NCBI RefSeq assembly: GCF_030269325.1
Contig: NZ_BSTD01000003.1
Coordinates: 372,001 to 436,000, forward strand
Direction of reading: 5' to 3'
Origin: Amycolatopsis sp. NBRC 101858
GTDB taxonomy: Bacteria; Actinomycetota; Actinomycetes; Mycobacteriales; Pseudonocardiaceae
DNA length: 64,000 nt
The translations under genes were made by a program, and so were the position numbers. Of the stretch, positions 9,533 through 18,418 are shown piece after piece; within the stretch, counting starts at the first letter, position 1, and each line of letters begins with the position of its first letter. The notes under the pieces were generated by a model. It was not told the origin of the DNA. It made no database searches and worked only from the letters and a program-made list of their open reading frames with translations.

Positions 9533-9602
9533 GGCGAACTCCTTCTGCTCGAAGAGAGCAGCATCCTCGCAGAAGCCCGTGACCTCGACAAACGCGGGAA
9601 TT

Positions 9603-10160
9603 TCAGACGACGAACCGGCGGTGCGCGTGCGGTTCCAACGGCAGCGCGCCGTACAGCGCGGCGCGGGCACGCAGCTCCAGCGCGGGGTCGAGGGGCTGCG
9701 TCCCGGCGGCCGCGGCGGTGTGGAAGGTGCCGCGGTCGAACAGGTAGACCAGCGCGAGCTTGCGGTCGCGGCGCCCGTCCGGCTCGGCGAACTCGACGGT
9801 CGCCGACCGCAGGCAGCCGCCGTAACCCGCCCGCGCCAGCCGGTCCGCGACGTCGACCAGGTCGGCGGTCAGCACGCGCAGGTCGCGGTTGCGGCGCCAG
9901 CACCGGACGGTCGAGCGGCCGTGGAGGTCCTGCGTGACCAGCGGGTGCACGGGCAGCCGGGCCGACGTCGCGGCGATCAGCTCCGCCTCGGTGCGGGCCA
10001 GGGCATCACCGTCCACCTTGAACCCGACCGTGCCGCCGCCGGTGGGCGTGAGGCCGAGCGCGGCGCGCATCCGCGGGGCGGCCGCGGCGAGGGTGTAGAG
10101 GGAGTTCAGGTGCGGACGGGACGTCCAGCAGCGGACGAGCTTGCTGTCCAGCAGGGTCAC
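9603..10160 (-). CDS. Conserved-looking hypothetical protein, unrecognised family
   Basis: The 185-residue soluble protein has no motif I can name. It is arginine- and alanine-rich with alternating polar and hydrophobic segments (LVLTADLVDVADRLARAGYG). It has no signal peptide or membrane helix. Codon use matches its neighbours and the start ATG is not overlapped by other genes, which supports a real gene. A 222-bp gap follows upstream (10161-10382), in which the only notable element is the palindrome at 10216-10228. Confidence 0.6.
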   Translation of the reverse strand: MTLLDSKLVRCWTSRPHLNSLYTLAAAAPRMRAALGLTPTGGGTVGFKVDGDALARTEAELIAATSARLPVHPLVTQDLHGRSTVRCWRRNRDLRVLTADLVDVADRLARAGYGGCLRSATVEFAEPDGRRDRKLALVYLFDRGTFHTAAAAGTQPLDPALELRARAALYGALPLEPHAHRRFVV

Positions 10161-10215
10161 GGGCGGTGTGTCCTATCTCGGTCGAGAAGACCGCCGGGCC
10201 GGGCGCTCTGGCAAT

Positions 10216-10228
10216 GTCCACAGTGGAC
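10216..10228. repeat. 13-bp palindrome GTCCA-CAG-TGGAC in an intergenic gap
   Basis: A perfect inverted repeat (GTCCAC-A-GTGGAC) lies in the 222-bp gap between the 9603 gene and the dehydrogenase gene. It is one of four exact copies of GTCCA-N3-TGGAC in the window; the others, at 2942, 12989 and 43364, are within genes. Confidence 0.6.
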
Positions 10229-10382
10229 GTCAGGCGCGGGGACGCGGGGTCGGAAAGGACAGCATGCGCCCGCGGCCGCCGGTCCGGACCGGAACCGAGC
10301 GATCACGCGGCGAGCGGCAGCACTTCGCCGCCGAACGGTCACACCGGGTCAGGTTCAGCCGATCAGCGGTATCCCTCTCGCC

Positions 10383-11372
10383 TCACGGGACCGTCACGAC
10401 CACCTTGCCGAGGTTGCGCCGGCTCCGGAACCGCTCGAACGCCGCCCCGGCGTCGTCGAACGGGAAGACGCTGTCGACGACCGGCTCGAGCGGCCGGACC
10501 GCGAGCCACCGGAGGAGGTCCTCGGTGTCCTCGCGGCTGCCGACCCAGATCTTCCGGATGGTCGCGCCGCTGCGGAAGAGGTCCATGAAGTCGACCGGCG
10601 GTCCGCTGCGGCCGACGAACCCGACGAGCGCGATGTCGGCGTGGTGCGTTCCCGCCGCGACGAGCGACTGCGCGAACGTGCCGGGCCCGCCGACCTCGAC
10701 GATCCGGTCGGCACCGCGGCCGCCGGTGGCGTCGAGGACGGCTTTGCCCCACTCGGGCGTCGCGGTGTAGTCGATGACGACGTCCGCGCCGAGTTCGGTC
10801 AGCTTGGCCGCCTTGGCCGCGCTCGACGTCGTCGCGACGACCCGGGCGCCGTGCTGCTTGGCGAGCTGCAGGGCGAACAGCGACACACCGCCGGTGCCGA
10901 GGGTGAGCACGACCTCGCCCGGCTTCACCCCGCCGAGCGAGGTCCAGGCCGTCACCGCGGCGCACGGCAGCGTCGCCCCTTGCTCGTAGCTCAGGGAATC
11001 CGGCAACGCGACGAGCGCGTGCCCCCCGACGGCGCGGTACTCCGCGAGCCAGCCGTCCTGGCCGTTCCCGTAGCCGGTCAGGGTGCCGGGCAGCCGTCCG
11101 GCGATCCAGTCCGAGTGGAAGGCGTTGAGCACGCGGTCACCGGCCTTGAACCGCGTGACCCCCTCGCCGACCGCGGCGACCTCGCCCGCGGCGTCGGACA
11201 GCGGGATCAGGCTCCCCGAGCCGGTGGCGAAGTGGTCGCCGTCGAGGATGAGCAGGTCCCGGTAGTTCAGCGACGTCGCCCGGACCCGGACGAGCACCTC
11301 CCCGCGTCGCGGCTCGGGCGTGGGCTCTTCGCGCTGGACCAGGCTTCCGGCCTCGGGACGGTAGACACGCAC
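10383..11372 (-). CDS. Zinc-type medium-chain dehydrogenase/reductase (NAD(P)H quinone oxidoreductase-like)
   Basis: The 329-residue protein has the MDR fold: an N-terminal GroES-like part (SLNYRDLLILDGDH) and a Rossmann domain with TLGTGGVSLFALQLAKQ (GxGGxxxxAxxxA) near residue 158. It lacks the catalytic zinc Cys/His set of classical alcohol dehydrogenases, as in the quinone oxidoreductase branch. The GTG start has AGGAGG eight bases upstream. It is divergent from an ArsR-like regulator with a shared palindromic operator at 11388-11407, so it is probably repressed by that regulator. The substrate is unknown. Confidence 0.9.
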   Translation of the reverse strand: MRVYRPEAGSLVQREEPTPEPRRGEVLVRVRATSLNYRDLLILDGDHFATGSGSLIPLSDAAGEVAAVGEGVTRFKAGDRVLNAFHSDWIAGRLPGTLTGYGNGQDGWLAEYRAVGGHALVALPDSLSYEQGATLPCAAVTAWTSLGGVKPGEVVLTLGTGGVSLFALQLAKQHGARVVATTSSAAKAAKLTELGADVVIDYTATPEWGKAVLDATGGRGADRIVEVGGPGTFAQSLVAAGTHHADIALVGFVGRSGPPVDFMDLFRSGATIRKIWVGSREDTEDLLRWLAVRPLEPVVDSVFPFDDAGAAFERFRSRRNLGKVVVTVP

Positions 11373-11387
11373 TGGGCGACCTCCTCA

Positions 11388-11407
11388 TGTTAACCGATTG
11401 GCTAACA
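11388..11407. promoter_or_regulatory. Palindromic operator between dehydrogenase and ArsR-like regulator
   Basis: TGTTAACC-GATT-GGCTAACA is an inverted repeat with 8-bp arms and one mismatch, lying between the divergent genes and 15 bp from the dehydrogenase start codon. The position fits a repressor site for the winged-helix regulator encoded at 11458. Confidence 0.7.
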
Positions 11408-11457
11408 TCGACCTTGGCACAGCGAGCGACACCCCGGCAAGCAGGGATACTCGGACC

Positions 11458-11787
11458 ATGGCCAGCCGCACCGCGACCCCGTTGGAGCACCCGGCCCTCG
11501 CGGACGTCTCGTTCCCCGAGGCCCTGGAAGCACTGCGCGACCCGCACCGGCTGGCCATGGTCGCCGCCCTCGCCCGCGAACCCGGCCAGTCGTGCGGCGC
11601 GATCATGCCACCGGTCAGCAAGCCCGCAGCGTCCCGGCACTTCAAGATCCTCCGCGCGGCCGGCCTGCTGAAGCAGTGGGACAGCGGCACACAGCGGCTC
11701 AACGCGTTGCGCCGCGAGGAGTTCGACGCCCGCTTCCCCGGCCTGCTCGACCTGGCGCTCGCGGAAGCCGCACGCCTGCCGGGCTGA
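11458..11787 (+). CDS. ArsR-family winged-helix transcriptional regulator
   Basis: The 109-residue protein has an ArsR-like wHTH: SFPEALEALRDPHRLAMVAAL, then KPAASRHFKILRAAGLLK as recognition helix and wing, with HFKILRAAGL matching the family core. No ArsR metal-binding CxC is present, so it likely responds to an organic ligand or redox state. ATG 11458 (MASRTATP) was chosen; an upstream in-frame ATG at 11398 would place the operator inside the gene. The likely target is the divergent dehydrogenase plus itself. Confidence 0.85.
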   Translation: MASRTATPLEHPALADVSFPEALEALRDPHRLAMVAALAREPGQSCGAIMPPVSKPAASRHFKILRAAGLLKQWDSGTQRLNALRREEFDARFPGLLDLALAEAARLPG

Positions 11788-11817
11788 TTTTCTCCGCATT
11801 TCTCCCCTAACAGACAT

Positions 11818-11830
11818 TTAGCATTGCTAA
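11818..11830. promoter_or_regulatory. MarR-type palindrome upstream of the efflux operon
   Basis: TTAGC-ATT-GCTAA is a perfect inverted repeat 30 bp before the MarR start, in an AT-rich stretch that stands out from the GC-rich surroundings. It is the likely autoregulatory operator for the MarR/ABC operon. Confidence 0.65.
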
Positions 11831-11859
11831 TAGATCTGAGTCAGAGCTACTTTGGCGGC

Positions 11860-12300
11860 ATGACCGAACTCGCCGACCGACTGCTCGGCGCCGTCCAGGG
11901 GATCCGCCGGGTGGTGCGCCGCCGCACCCGCGCCGAAGTACCCGGCTTCCCGCTGCCCGGCGCGCAGGTCGAGGTCCTGCGCGTGGTGGCCGACCACCCC
12001 GGCATCGGCGTCGCCGCGGCCGCGCGCGAGCTGCACCTGGCCGCCAACTCGGTCAGCACGCTGGTGAACCAGCTCGTCGACGCCGGCCTGCTGCGACGCG
12101 AAGCCGATCCCGCCGACCGGCGCGCGGCAAGGCTGGAGATCACCGACGCCGCCCGCGAGCGGATGGCTTCGTTGCGGCGCGCCCGCACCGGGCTGGTCGC
12201 CGAAGCGCTCACCGGACTGTCCGAAGAGGACACAGCGGCGATCGAACAGGCGTTGCCGGCGCTCGAAAAACTCATGGGCATCCTGAAGGAGCAGCCATGA
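11860..12300 (+). CDS. MarR family transcriptional regulator of an ABC efflux operon
   Basis: The 146-residue protein has the MarR winged helix: LPGAQVEVLRVVADHPG, LHLAANSVSTLVNQLVDAGL as recognition helix, and the wing DPADRRAARLEITDAAR. ATG 11860 (MTELADR) was chosen because the palindrome lies just upstream; an in-frame ATG at 11824 overlaps it. The last four bases ATGA overlap the start of the ABC ATPase, so the three genes are translationally coupled. It is presumably a repressor released by the drug the transporter exports. Confidence 0.87.
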   Translation: MTELADRLLGAVQGIRRVVRRRTRAEVPGFPLPGAQVEVLRVVADHPGIGVAAAARELHLAANSVSTLVNQLVDAGLLRREADPADRRAARLEITDAARERMASLRRARTGLVAEALTGLSEEDTAAIEQALPALEKLMGILKEQP

Positions 12301-13100
12301 CCGAACCCGCGGTGCGGTGCACCGAGCTGAGCCACTCGTTCGGGACGACCCGCGCGGTGGACGGCGTCGACCTCGAGATCGCCCCCGGCGAAGTGTTCGG
12401 CTTGCTCGGCCCGAACGGGGCAGGCAAGACGACGACGCTGCGGATGATCACCACGCTGCTGCCTGCGGCGGCGGGCCACATCACGGTGTTCGGCGTCGAC
12501 GTCGCGCGCCGCCGGATGGCCGTGCGGCGGCTGATCGGCTACGTCCCGCAGCAGCTGTCGGCCGACGGCGCGCTGACCGGGCGCGAGAACGTCGCGTTGT
12601 TCGCAAGACTCTTCGACGTGCCACGCGCGCGTCGGGACGCCGAGGTGCGGCGCGCCCTGGACCTCGTCGGGCTGGCCGACGAAGCCGACCGCGTCGCGAA
12701 GGGCTACTCCGGCGGCATGATCCGCCGGCTCGAGCTCGCCCAGGCCCTGGTCAGCTCGCCGCGGCTGCTGATCCTCGACGAGCCGACGATCGGGCTCGAC
12801 CCGGTCGCGCGCTCGGCCGTGTGGGAGCGGATCACGCAGATCCGCACCGACACCGGCATGACCGTGCTCGTGACCACGCACTACATGGACGAGGCCGAGC
12901 AGTACTGCGACCGCGTCGCGCTCATGCACACCGGCCGGATCCGGGCGCTGGGCACCCCCGCCGACCTCGAGACCGACCTCGGCCCGGGGTCCACATTGGA
13001 CGACGTCTTCCGGGCGGTCACCGGCGACCGCCTCGAAACCGACGAAGGAGGGATCCGCAGTGTCCGTGCCGCTCGCCGCACCGCCCGCCGTCTCGGCTGA
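12297..13100 (+). CDS. DrrA-like ABC transporter ATP-binding protein
   Basis: The 267-residue protein has Walker A GPNGAGKTT near residue 40, signature YSGGMIRRLELAQ near residue 140, Walker B LLILDEPTIGLD, and the H-loop TTHYMDEAEQ. It matches the daunorubicin-resistance ATPase subfamily, which powers an ABC-2 permease for drug export. The C-terminal tail overlaps the permease start by 41 bp. It is the second gene of MarR-ATPase-permease. The GTCCACATTGGAC palindrome lies inside the gene at 12989-13001. Confidence 0.93.
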   Translation: MTEPAVRCTELSHSFGTTRAVDGVDLEIAPGEVFGLLGPNGAGKTTTLRMITTLLPAAAGHITVFGVDVARRRMAVRRLIGYVPQQLSADGALTGRENVALFARLFDVPRARRDAEVRRALDLVGLADEADRVAKGYSGGMIRRLELAQALVSSPRLLILDEPTIGLDPVARSAVWERITQIRTDTGMTVLVTTHYMDEAEQYCDRVALMHTGRIRALGTPADLETDLGPGSTLDDVFRAVTGDRLETDEGGIRSVRAARRTARRLG

Positions 13101-13881
13101 CCCCGGCCCGCTGCGCCAGGCGCGCATCCTCGCCGCGCGCGTCGGCGCGATGTGCCTGGTCGAACTCCAGAAGCTGCGCCGGGACCAGACCGAACTGCTC
13201 ACCCGGGCGATCCAGCCCGCGCTGTGGTTGCTGATCTTCGGGGAGACGTTCACCCGGCTGCGCGCGATCCCGACCGGCTCGACGCCGTACCTCGACTACC
13301 TCGCGCCCGGCATCCTCGCGCAGTCGGCGTTGTTCATCTCGATCTTCTACGGCATCCAGATCATCTGGGAACGCGACGCGGGCGTGCTCGCCAAGCTCCT
13401 GGTGACCCCGACCCCGCGCGCCGCGCTCGTCGCGGGGAAGGCGTTCGCCGCCGGGGTCCGCGCGCTCGTGCAGGCGCTGATGGTGCTGGTCCTGGCTGCG
13501 ATCCTCGGCGTCGGGCTGACCGTGAACCCGTTGAAGCTGCTGGCGATGGCCGTGGTGCTCGTGCTCGGGTCGGCGTTCTTCTGCTGCCTGTCCATCGTGA
13601 TCGCCGGGATCGTGCTGTCGCGCGAACGGTTGATGGGCATCGGCCAGGCCATCACGATGCCGCTGTTCTTCGGCTCCAACGCGCTGTACCCGGTGGACCT
13701 GATGCCGTCGTGGCTGAAGGTGCTCAGCCACGTCAACCCGCTGAGCTACCAGGTCGACGCGCTGCGCGGGCTGCTGATCGGCACCCCGTCGCACCTCGGG
13801 CTCGACTTCGGCGTGCTGGCCGCGGCGACCGCAGTCGCGATCGCCGTGGCTTCGGCCCTGCTCGGCAGGTTGGCCCGTTGA
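13060..13881 (+). CDS. ABC-2 type permease (DrrB-like)
   Basis: The 273-residue protein has six membrane helices of the ABC-2 membrane fold, with the conserved cytoplasmic segment around KLLVTPTPRAALVAGK and the late motif LSHVNPLSYQVDALRGLL typical of DrrB-like permeases. The GTG start is preceded by GAAGGAGGG inside the ATPase gene. With the upstream ATPase it would form an efflux pump for a hydrophobic compound, under MarR control. Confidence 0.92.
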   Translation: MSVPLAAPPAVSADPGPLRQARILAARVGAMCLVELQKLRRDQTELLTRAIQPALWLLIFGETFTRLRAIPTGSTPYLDYLAPGILAQSALFISIFYGIQIIWERDAGVLAKLLVTPTPRAALVAGKAFAAGVRALVQALMVLVLAAILGVGLTVNPLKLLAMAVVLVLGSAFFCCLSIVIAGIVLSRERLMGIGQAITMPLFFGSNALYPVDLMPSWLKVLSHVNPLSYQVDALRGLLIGTPSHLGLDFGVLAAATAVAIAVASALLGRLAR

Positions 13882-13917
13882 GGCGCATATCTCACCGAAC
13901 GGCGGCTTCATTCCCCG

Positions 13918-16038
13918 GTGGCTAATCTCGGATTCGTGAATGGTCGCCCTGGCGTGGTCTCTTTTGCCGGTTTGTGCGTTCTCGCCGGAATTCTGGTGGC
14001 GGGCACGGTGGCGCCCGCCGCCATCGGCGCCGGCCTGCTGTCGAATCAGGTCAGCGATTCGGTGGACGCCATTTCCGCCCAGCTCGCCGCCGCCGATCCG
14101 CCGCTGACGACGACGGTGACCGACCGCGACGGCACCCCGATCGCCACGCTCTACGCGCAGTACCGCCTCCCGGTCACCCCGGCGGGGATCGCGATGACGA
14201 TGAAGGCCGCCATCATCGGGATCGAAGACCGCCGGTTCTACACCGAAGGCGGCGTCGACGTGCAGGGCATGCTCCGCGCGGCGGTCAACGACAGCGCCGG
14301 CGGCTCGCTGCAGGGCGCGTCGACGATCACCCAGCAGTACGTCAAGAACTACCTCGTGAACGTCGTCGACCGGACCAACCCGATCGCGCAGCAGGAAGAC
14401 CGTGAAGACTCGCTCGCGCGCAAGCTGCGCGAAGCGAAAATGGCCGTCCAGCTCAACGACACGACGAGCAAAGACGACATTCTGGCGGATTATCTCAACG
14501 TGGTCGAATTCAGCGGAACCGTGTATGGGGTCGGCGCCGCCGCGAAAGCGTATTTCGGGACGACAGCGGACAAACTGACCGTCCCGCAGGCGGCGTTGCT
14601 CGCCGGAATGGTGAACAACCCCAGCATCTACAACCCGTACACGCACCCGGACAAGGCCCTGCAGCGCCGGAATCTCGTCATCGACGCCATGGTCTCCAAC
14701 GGCTCGCTCCCGGCGTCCTACGCGGCGACGGCCAAGGCGGCCCCGCTCGGACTGCTGCCGAACGGGCCGGTGACGCCGTCCGGGACGTGCATGGGCGCGG
14801 CGCCGGACGCGGGATTCTTCTGCACCTACGCGGAGAACTACCTGGTGCACGCCGGGTTCACCGCGGATCAGCTGGCCACCGGCGGCTACACGATCAAGAC
14901 CACCCTCGACCCGCGCGTCTCCCAGGTGACGAAGGACGCCGTCGACGCGAACGTGCCGACCACCCAGGACGGCGTGGCGAACACCTTCGCCGTCGTCCAG
15001 CCGGGCTCGAGCGGTCACCAGGTGCTCGCCATGGTCGCGAACCGGAACTACGGCACGGATCCGGCGCAGGGCGAGACGTCCACGGACATCGTCGCCGACG
15101 CGAGCAACGAGTTCGGCGCGGGCTCGTCGTTCAAGATCTTCACCTCGGCGGCGGCGCTCGTCACCGGCAAGGCGGGCCTGGAGACGCCGCTGCCCAACCC
15201 GGATAGCCAGTGCTTCGCGCCGCCGAACGCCAACGCGCACACGGCCTGCTACACCGTCCACAACGACGGCCACTACGCCGACCCGATCAGCCTCGCCGAC
15301 GGCCTCGCGACGTCGCCGAACGTCGCTTTCGTCGGGCTCGAGAACCAGGTCGGGATGCCCGCCGTGCTCGACATGGCGTACAAGCTGGGGCTGCGCAACA
15401 CCCTCGCGACGAACGACGCCGGGGCCGCGCCGAACCCGGCGTCGGGCAACCCGCAGTACAACGAGCCGCAGTCGAAGTACTTCCAGAACCTGCTGTCGTT
15501 CACCCTCGGCAACAGCCCGGTCAGCCCGCTGGAGATGGCGAACGTGTCGGCGACGCTGATGAGCGGCGGCGTCTGGTGCCCGCCGAACCCGATCCTTTCG
15601 GTGACCGACCGGAACGGGAACGCCGTCCCGGTGCAGCAGCAGGCGTGCGAGCAGGTCATCCCGACCGGCGTGGCGAACACGCTCGAAGCGGGCTTGAGCA
15701 AGGACACGACGGACGGCACGTCGGCCCAGGCGGCGCACGCGGCCGGCTGGACGCGCCCCGACATCGGCAAGACGGGCACGACGCAGCAGAGCGAGTCGGT
15801 GGCGTTCGTCGGCGGCGTCGACGGCTACGCGGTCTCGTCCATGGTCTTCGCCGACGGCCCGCGCCCGCGCGAGATCTGCCCGGGCACGCCGGTGCACCTC
15901 GGCAACTGCGGCCACGGCGCGTTCGGCGGCACGGTCGCCGCGCCGCCGTACTTCCACGCGATGAGCCAGCTGCTCGCGGGCGTGCCGGACCAGGCGATCC
16001 CCGGCCCGGACCCGGGCTACCTGACCGCGCGGAGCTAG
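13918..16038 (+). CDS. Bifunctional class A penicillin-binding protein (transglycosylase/transpeptidase)
   Basis: The 706-residue protein has an N-terminal membrane anchor (about residues 13-40). A GT51 glycosyltransferase domain follows, with IEDRRFYTEGGVD (catalytic Glu103) and STITQQYVKN. The transpeptidase domain has GSSFK (Ser403), SPN and KTGT (Lys618). It polymerises and cross-links peptidoglycan outside the membrane. The GTG at 13918 is used; a GTG at 13936 is an alternative, and neither has a strong ribosome site. It is a single gene whose stop shares CTAG with the convergent Ddn-like gene. Confidence 0.93.
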   Translation: MANLGFVNGRPGVVSFAGLCVLAGILVAGTVAPAAIGAGLLSNQVSDSVDAISAQLAAADPPLTTTVTDRDGTPIATLYAQYRLPVTPAGIAMTMKAAIIGIEDRRFYTEGGVDVQGMLRAAVNDSAGGSLQGASTITQQYVKNYLVNVVDRTNPIAQQEDREDSLARKLREAKMAVQLNDTTSKDDILADYLNVVEFSGTVYGVGAAAKAYFGTTADKLTVPQAALLAGMVNNPSIYNPYTHPDKALQRRNLVIDAMVSNGSLPASYAATAKAAPLGLLPNGPVTPSGTCMGAAPDAGFFCTYAENYLVHAGFTADQLATGGYTIKTTLDPRVSQVTKDAVDANVPTTQDGVANTFAVVQPGSSGHQVLAMVANRNYGTDPAQGETSTDIVADASNEFGAGSSFKIFTSAAALVTGKAGLETPLPNPDSQCFAPPNANAHTACYTVHNDGHYADPISLADGLATSPNVAFVGLENQVGMPAVLDMAYKLGLRNTLATNDAGAAPNPASGNPQYNEPQSKYFQNLLSFTLGNSPVSPLEMANVSATLMSGGVWCPPNPILSVTDRNGNAVPVQQQACEQVIPTGVANTLEAGLSKDTTDGTSAQAAHAAGWTRPDIGKTGTTQQSESVAFVGGVDGYAVSSMVFADGPRPREICPGTPVHLGNCGHGAFGGTVAAPPYFHAMSQLLAGVPDQAIPGPDPGYLTARS

Positions 16039-16466
16039 CGGGGTTCGAGGAAGACGAGCGGGATCTCGCGCTCGGTCTTGGTCTGGTACTGCGCGTAGTT
16101 CTTGAAGTCGCCGGTGATCTTCGGCCAGAGCTGCGCGCGCTCGCCGGCGTCGGCGATCCGCGCGTGCATCGGCCGCTTCGGGGCGCCCTTGAGCGACACC
16201 TCGACGTCCGGGTTGTCGCGCAGGTTGAGGAACCATGCGGGGTGCGTGTCGTCCCCGCCGCGCGAAGCCACGACGACCAGCGTTTCGCCGTCCTGGTGCG
16301 GCGAAGTCAGCAGCACGGTCCGCGGCTGCCCGCTCTTGCGGCCGGTCGTGGTGAGCTCGAGGACGGGCATGGCGGCCTGCCAGCCGACCTTCCCGCCGGT
16401 GAGCTTGATCAGGCCGCGGTGCACGGCGTTCATGGTCTTGAGGGCGAAATCGCTCGGCATGATCAC
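16035..16466 (-). CDS. Ddn-like deazaflavin (F420)-dependent nitroreductase family protein
   Basis: The 143-residue protein carries the family core TTGRKSGQPRTVLL and NLRDNPDVEVSLKG. This split-beta-barrel family uses F420H2, a cofactor common in actinobacteria, to reduce quinones or nitro compounds; Mycobacterium Ddn is the best-known member. An ATG at 16460 is an alternative start. It is convergent with the penicillin-binding protein gene, with a 4-bp overlap of stops. Confidence 0.87.
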   Translation of the reverse strand: MIMPSDFALKTMNAVHRGLIKLTGGKVGWQAAMPVLELTTTGRKSGQPRTVLLTSPHQDGETLVVVASRGGDDTHPAWFLNLRDNPDVEVSLKGAPKRPMHARIADAGERAQLWPKITGDFKNYAQYQTKTEREIPLVFLEPR

Positions 16467-16561
16467 AATCTAGTCCCCGAGTTCGGCGAAACCGCCACGC
16501 GGCGGCGCGCCGGTGTGCGAGGCTGCGCGGCGGACAGAGGACCTGGGAGAAAGAAGTACCG

Positions 16562-16984
16562 ATGCTGATCTGGGGCTGGCGGACACGGATCTACGTGCTG
16601 GCGATGACGACCTTCCTGTGCGGCCGGTGCGGCAACCCCGCCTCGCACGCGGTGCGCAAGGCGGTCACGAAGTTCACCCTCTTCTTCATCCCGCTCTTCC
16701 CGATCAGCGTGAAGTACTCCGCGCAGTGCACGTTCTGCGGGATCGAGAACCGGATCCCGAAGGAGGACGCCGTCCGCCTGCAGGCGCAGGAGGAGCAGGG
16801 GCAGCAGCAGGGTGCCCAGCCGGGCTACCCGCAGCAGCCGCCGTCGCAGGGGTTCCCGCAGCAGGGTGCGCCGCAGGGCTTCCAGCCGCCGCACCCGTCG
16901 CAGCCGCAGGGTTTCCCGCAGCCGCAGCACCCCTCGCAGCAGCAGTACCCGCAGCAGGGCCAGTTCCCGCAGCAGGGCAACTGA
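16562..16984 (+). CDS. Zinc-ribbon protein with Gln/Pro/Gly-rich repetitive tail
   Basis: The 140-residue protein has an N-terminal zinc-ribbon (FLCGRCGNPA and CTFCGIENR, four Cys) spanning about residues 18-65, with a hydrophobic stretch between the Cys pairs. A tail of about 65 residues follows, built from QPQGFPQ/PQQGQ-like units. The zinc-ribbon part is the small domain often found in actinobacterial proteins of unknown role. The tail is low-complexity and likely disordered. The function is unknown. Confidence 0.75.
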   Translation: MLIWGWRTRIYVLAMTTFLCGRCGNPASHAVRKAVTKFTLFFIPLFPISVKYSAQCTFCGIENRIPKEDAVRLQAQEEQGQQQGAQPGYPQQPPSQGFPQQGAPQGFQPPHPSQPQGFPQPQHPSQQQYPQQGQFPQQGN

Positions 16985-17080
16985 GGCTCGGGCGCCGGGT
17001 TCGCTGACCCCGTCGGCGTCCTTTTCGGACAACAGGAACAAACCTCGCACCGCTGTCGTCTCTCGGCAGCAGCTCGCCGG

Positions 17081-17677
17081 TCAGGCACCGACCGACGCGA
17101 ACCCCGAGGCCCGGCGCGCGATCAAGGCCGAGGTCCCGGCGAACCGGCCGTAGAGGGCCGCGAGCAGCACGACGTCGACCGCAGCCCCGGCGCCGCACCC
17201 GCGCGCGGCTTCGCGCAACCCCCGCTCCGCGGCCTCGGCGAGCGCGACGGCATCGGCCAGCCCGGCATCACCTTCCCCGCCGAGCAGCCCCCGCAGCGCC
17301 CGGGCGGCGGCCACCGCGTGCCCGCCCAGCCGCCCGAGCGCCGGCCGCACCTCCAGCGGCACCCGCCGCGGCTCCGCGACCTCCCGCGCAAGACCACCCA
17401 TCCGAGTGAGATCCACAGCGGTGCAGACGGCGGCGACGACCGCCTTCAAGTCCTCCTCCCGAGGCGCGTGCAGGGCCAGCAGCGCACACGCCTGGTCCTC
17501 GCACGCGGCGCCGAGCGCGCCGATCGCGGCAACGTCGTCCCGCACCCGTCCGCCCAGCGTGTGGTCACTTTCGAGCACGGAACGCGTGGCCTCTTCGAGC
17601 GCGATCGCGACCAGCGCGCACAGGTCCGCGAGCCGGTGGGCGAGCGTGCCCAGCTCCTTCTGAAACGCCGTCGGCAT
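17081..17677 (-). CDS. PhoU-like protein
   Basis: The 198-residue helical protein has two PhoU-type repeats: MPTAFQKELGTLAHRLADL...ALEEATRSVLESD at the start, and a related segment later (DLTRMGGLAREVAEPRR). PhoU proteins restrain phosphate uptake or Pho signalling, and bind metal through acidic motifs. No pst genes are adjacent, so this is a stand-alone copy and its partner is unclear. It is divergent from the ssb gene across 126 bp. Confidence 0.72.
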   Translation of the reverse strand: MPTAFQKELGTLAHRLADLCALVAIALEEATRSVLESDHTLGGRVRDDVAAIGALGAACEDQACALLALHAPREEDLKAVVAAVCTAVDLTRMGGLAREVAEPRRVPLEVRPALGRLGGHAVAAARALRGLLGGEGDAGLADAVALAEAAERGLREAARGCGAGAAVDVVLLAALYGRFAGTSALIARRASGFASVGA

Positions 17678-17803
17678 GGCGGCAGGAAACCAGCCCGGCC
17701 GGGTACCGGCATCTCGTCGCCCGGCCCGGAACTGTCGGACCCCCGTGCTCTCCTCGTCGGCGAGAGCGGTGCACCCCGCACCCGGAGGAGAAGGAGGAGC
17801 CCG

Positions 17804-18238
17804 ATGGCAGGCGAAACGCTCGTCACCGTGGTCGGCAACCTGACGACCGACCCCGAGCTGCGGTTCACCCCGTCCGGCGCCGCGGTCGCGAACTTCACGG
17901 TCGCGTCCACGCCGCGCACGTTCGACCGCGAGTCCGGCGCCTGGCGCGACGGCGAGGCGATGTTCCTGCGCTGCAGCCTGTGGCGGCAGTACGCGGAGAA
18001 CGTCGCGGAGTCGCTCGGGCGCGGTGCCCGCGTGGTCGTCCAGGGCCGGCTGAGACAGCGGTCGTACGACACGAAGGAGGGTGAGAAGCGCACCGTGACG
18101 GAGCTGGACGTCGACGAGATCGGCCCGGCCCTGCGGTACGCGACGGCCAAGGTGACCCGGCTCAGCCGGGCCGCCGGCGGCGAGGAGAGCAGTTCGTGGA
18201 CGCCGGAGCCGGCGGTCGCCGGATCGCCGCCGTTCTGA
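17804..18238 (+). CDS. ssb: Single-stranded DNA-binding protein (second-type SSB)
   Basis: The 144-residue protein has an OB-fold SSB domain over residues 1-110: ETLVTVVGNLTTDPELRFTP, WRDGEAMFLRCSLWRQYAENVAESL, and GARVVVQGRLRQRSYD. The tail is short and ends SPPF, like the acidic DxPF tip that binds partner proteins. The long Gly-rich linker of the main actinobacterial SSB is missing, which suggests a paralogue of SsbB type rather than the replication SSB. It is not in an rpsF-ssb-rpsR operon. AAGGAGG precedes the ATG. Confidence 0.88.
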   Translation: MAGETLVTVVGNLTTDPELRFTPSGAAVANFTVASTPRTFDRESGAWRDGEAMFLRCSLWRQYAENVAESLGRGARVVVQGRLRQRSYDTKEGEKRTVTELDVDEIGPALRYATAKVTRLSRAAGGEESSSWTPEPAVAGSPPF

Positions 18239-18418
18239 GCCCATCCGGTCGCGTCCGGCGCCCGAACGCCCGTTGACGAGGAGTCGACCCGGGCTCGACC
18301 GGCGGTGGTGACGATGGACGGACGCTCACGGCCCGACCGGTTCCGGATGTGCTGTCGAAATCCCGTCAGCTGGTTCGACGCAGGGGTAGAGGCCGAACCA
18401 CGAGCGGGAGGGACCGAG

